DNA of 64,000 nt from Actinomadura rudentiformis. GTDB taxonomy: Bacteria > Actinomycetota > Actinomycetes > Streptosporangiales > Streptosporangiaceae. A program made the position numbers and the translations under genes. Where the stretch lies: the NCBI RefSeq assembly GCF_008923185.1, contig NZ_WBMT01000020.1, positions 62,001 through 126,000 of the forward strand, given 5' to 3'. The first letter of the stretch is position 1; each line of letters opens with the position of its first letter. Under the pieces are notes generated by a model. The model made no database searches. It was not told the DNA's origin and was given only the letters and a program-made list of their open reading frames with translations. Of this stretch, positions 61,795 to 64,000 are shown piece after piece.

Positions 61795-64000
<2,206 letters not shown>

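Overview
The window is one contiguous stretch of a high-GC (roughly 70%) actinobacterial chromosome. Gene content and order point to the order Streptosporangiales (Streptosporangiaceae-like): a glucokinase/phosphofructokinase neighbourhood with MacRS, BldD directly upstream of a pyrR-pyrB-pyrC-carA-carB cluster, PASTA kinase, DUF5304 and Rv2175c-family proteins, and many genes with a TANNNT box 6-8 nt before the start codon (leaderless transcription). No rRNA, tRNA, CRISPR array, prophage or insertion sequence was recognised, so this looks like core chromosome with small accessory patches.

Region by region. 1-9.4 kb: 5' part of a long-chain acyl-CoA synthetase, CutC, a metallophosphoesterase, an SRPBCC protein, a DUF5304 protein, ROK glucokinase, an endonuclease/exonuclease/phosphatase protein, a membrane protein, a PlsC-type acyltransferase (preceded by a degenerate 23-24 bp tandem repeat), and MacS/MacR. 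9.5-11.7 kb: three translationally coupled genes for a TIGR04222 membrane protein with a Gly/Cys tail, a DUF692 (MNIO) enzyme and a small partner protein; this is the best candidate for an undescribed peptide-modification system. 11.7-20.5 kb: DCC protein, a phosphofructokinase with the diagnostic residues of the pyrophosphate-dependent type, two more two-component systems, an orphan copy of one sensor domain, and an ABC exporter. 20.5-26.4 kb: truncated S1 protein, ThiI, DUF5954-like protein, EamA exporter, DAHP synthase preceded by an aromatic-codon leader peptide and terminator (attenuator), and a sulfite-oxidase-like molybdoenzyme. 26.5-31 kb: LytS/LytTR two-component pair followed by a DUF485-like protein and a sodium/solute symporter. 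31-36.4 kb: a three-hairpin cluster, deoxyribonuclease IV, a four-PASTA Ser/Thr kinase, a serpin and an EamA transporter. 36.5-42.6 kb: thiamine genes (thiO-thiS-thiG under a TPP riboswitch, and thiE), a ferredoxin reductase, an Rv2175c-like protein and a second Ser/Thr kinase. 42.6-50.2 kb: secreted GH3 glycosidase coupled to a carboxymuconolactone decarboxylase-family protein, polyprenyl synthetase and metF from back-to-back promoters, a GNAT protein, an ESX/WXG-like pair, ArsC-like and YbaK-like proteins. 50.2-55 kb: L,D-transpeptidase lipoprotein, an SOS-box-controlled HEPN-type protein, a small secreted protein, a BTAD regulator and an MFS pump. 55-64 kb: amidase, BldD, and the pyrimidine operon with a PyrR-type RNA site over the pyrR ribosome binding site; carB runs off the window.

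Much of the regulation is visible in the DNA: a TPP riboswitch, a PyrR-type translational repression site, an aromatic amino acid attenuator, a perfect LexA box, and many strong intergenic hairpins between convergent genes. All functional calls come from reading the sequence without database searches.
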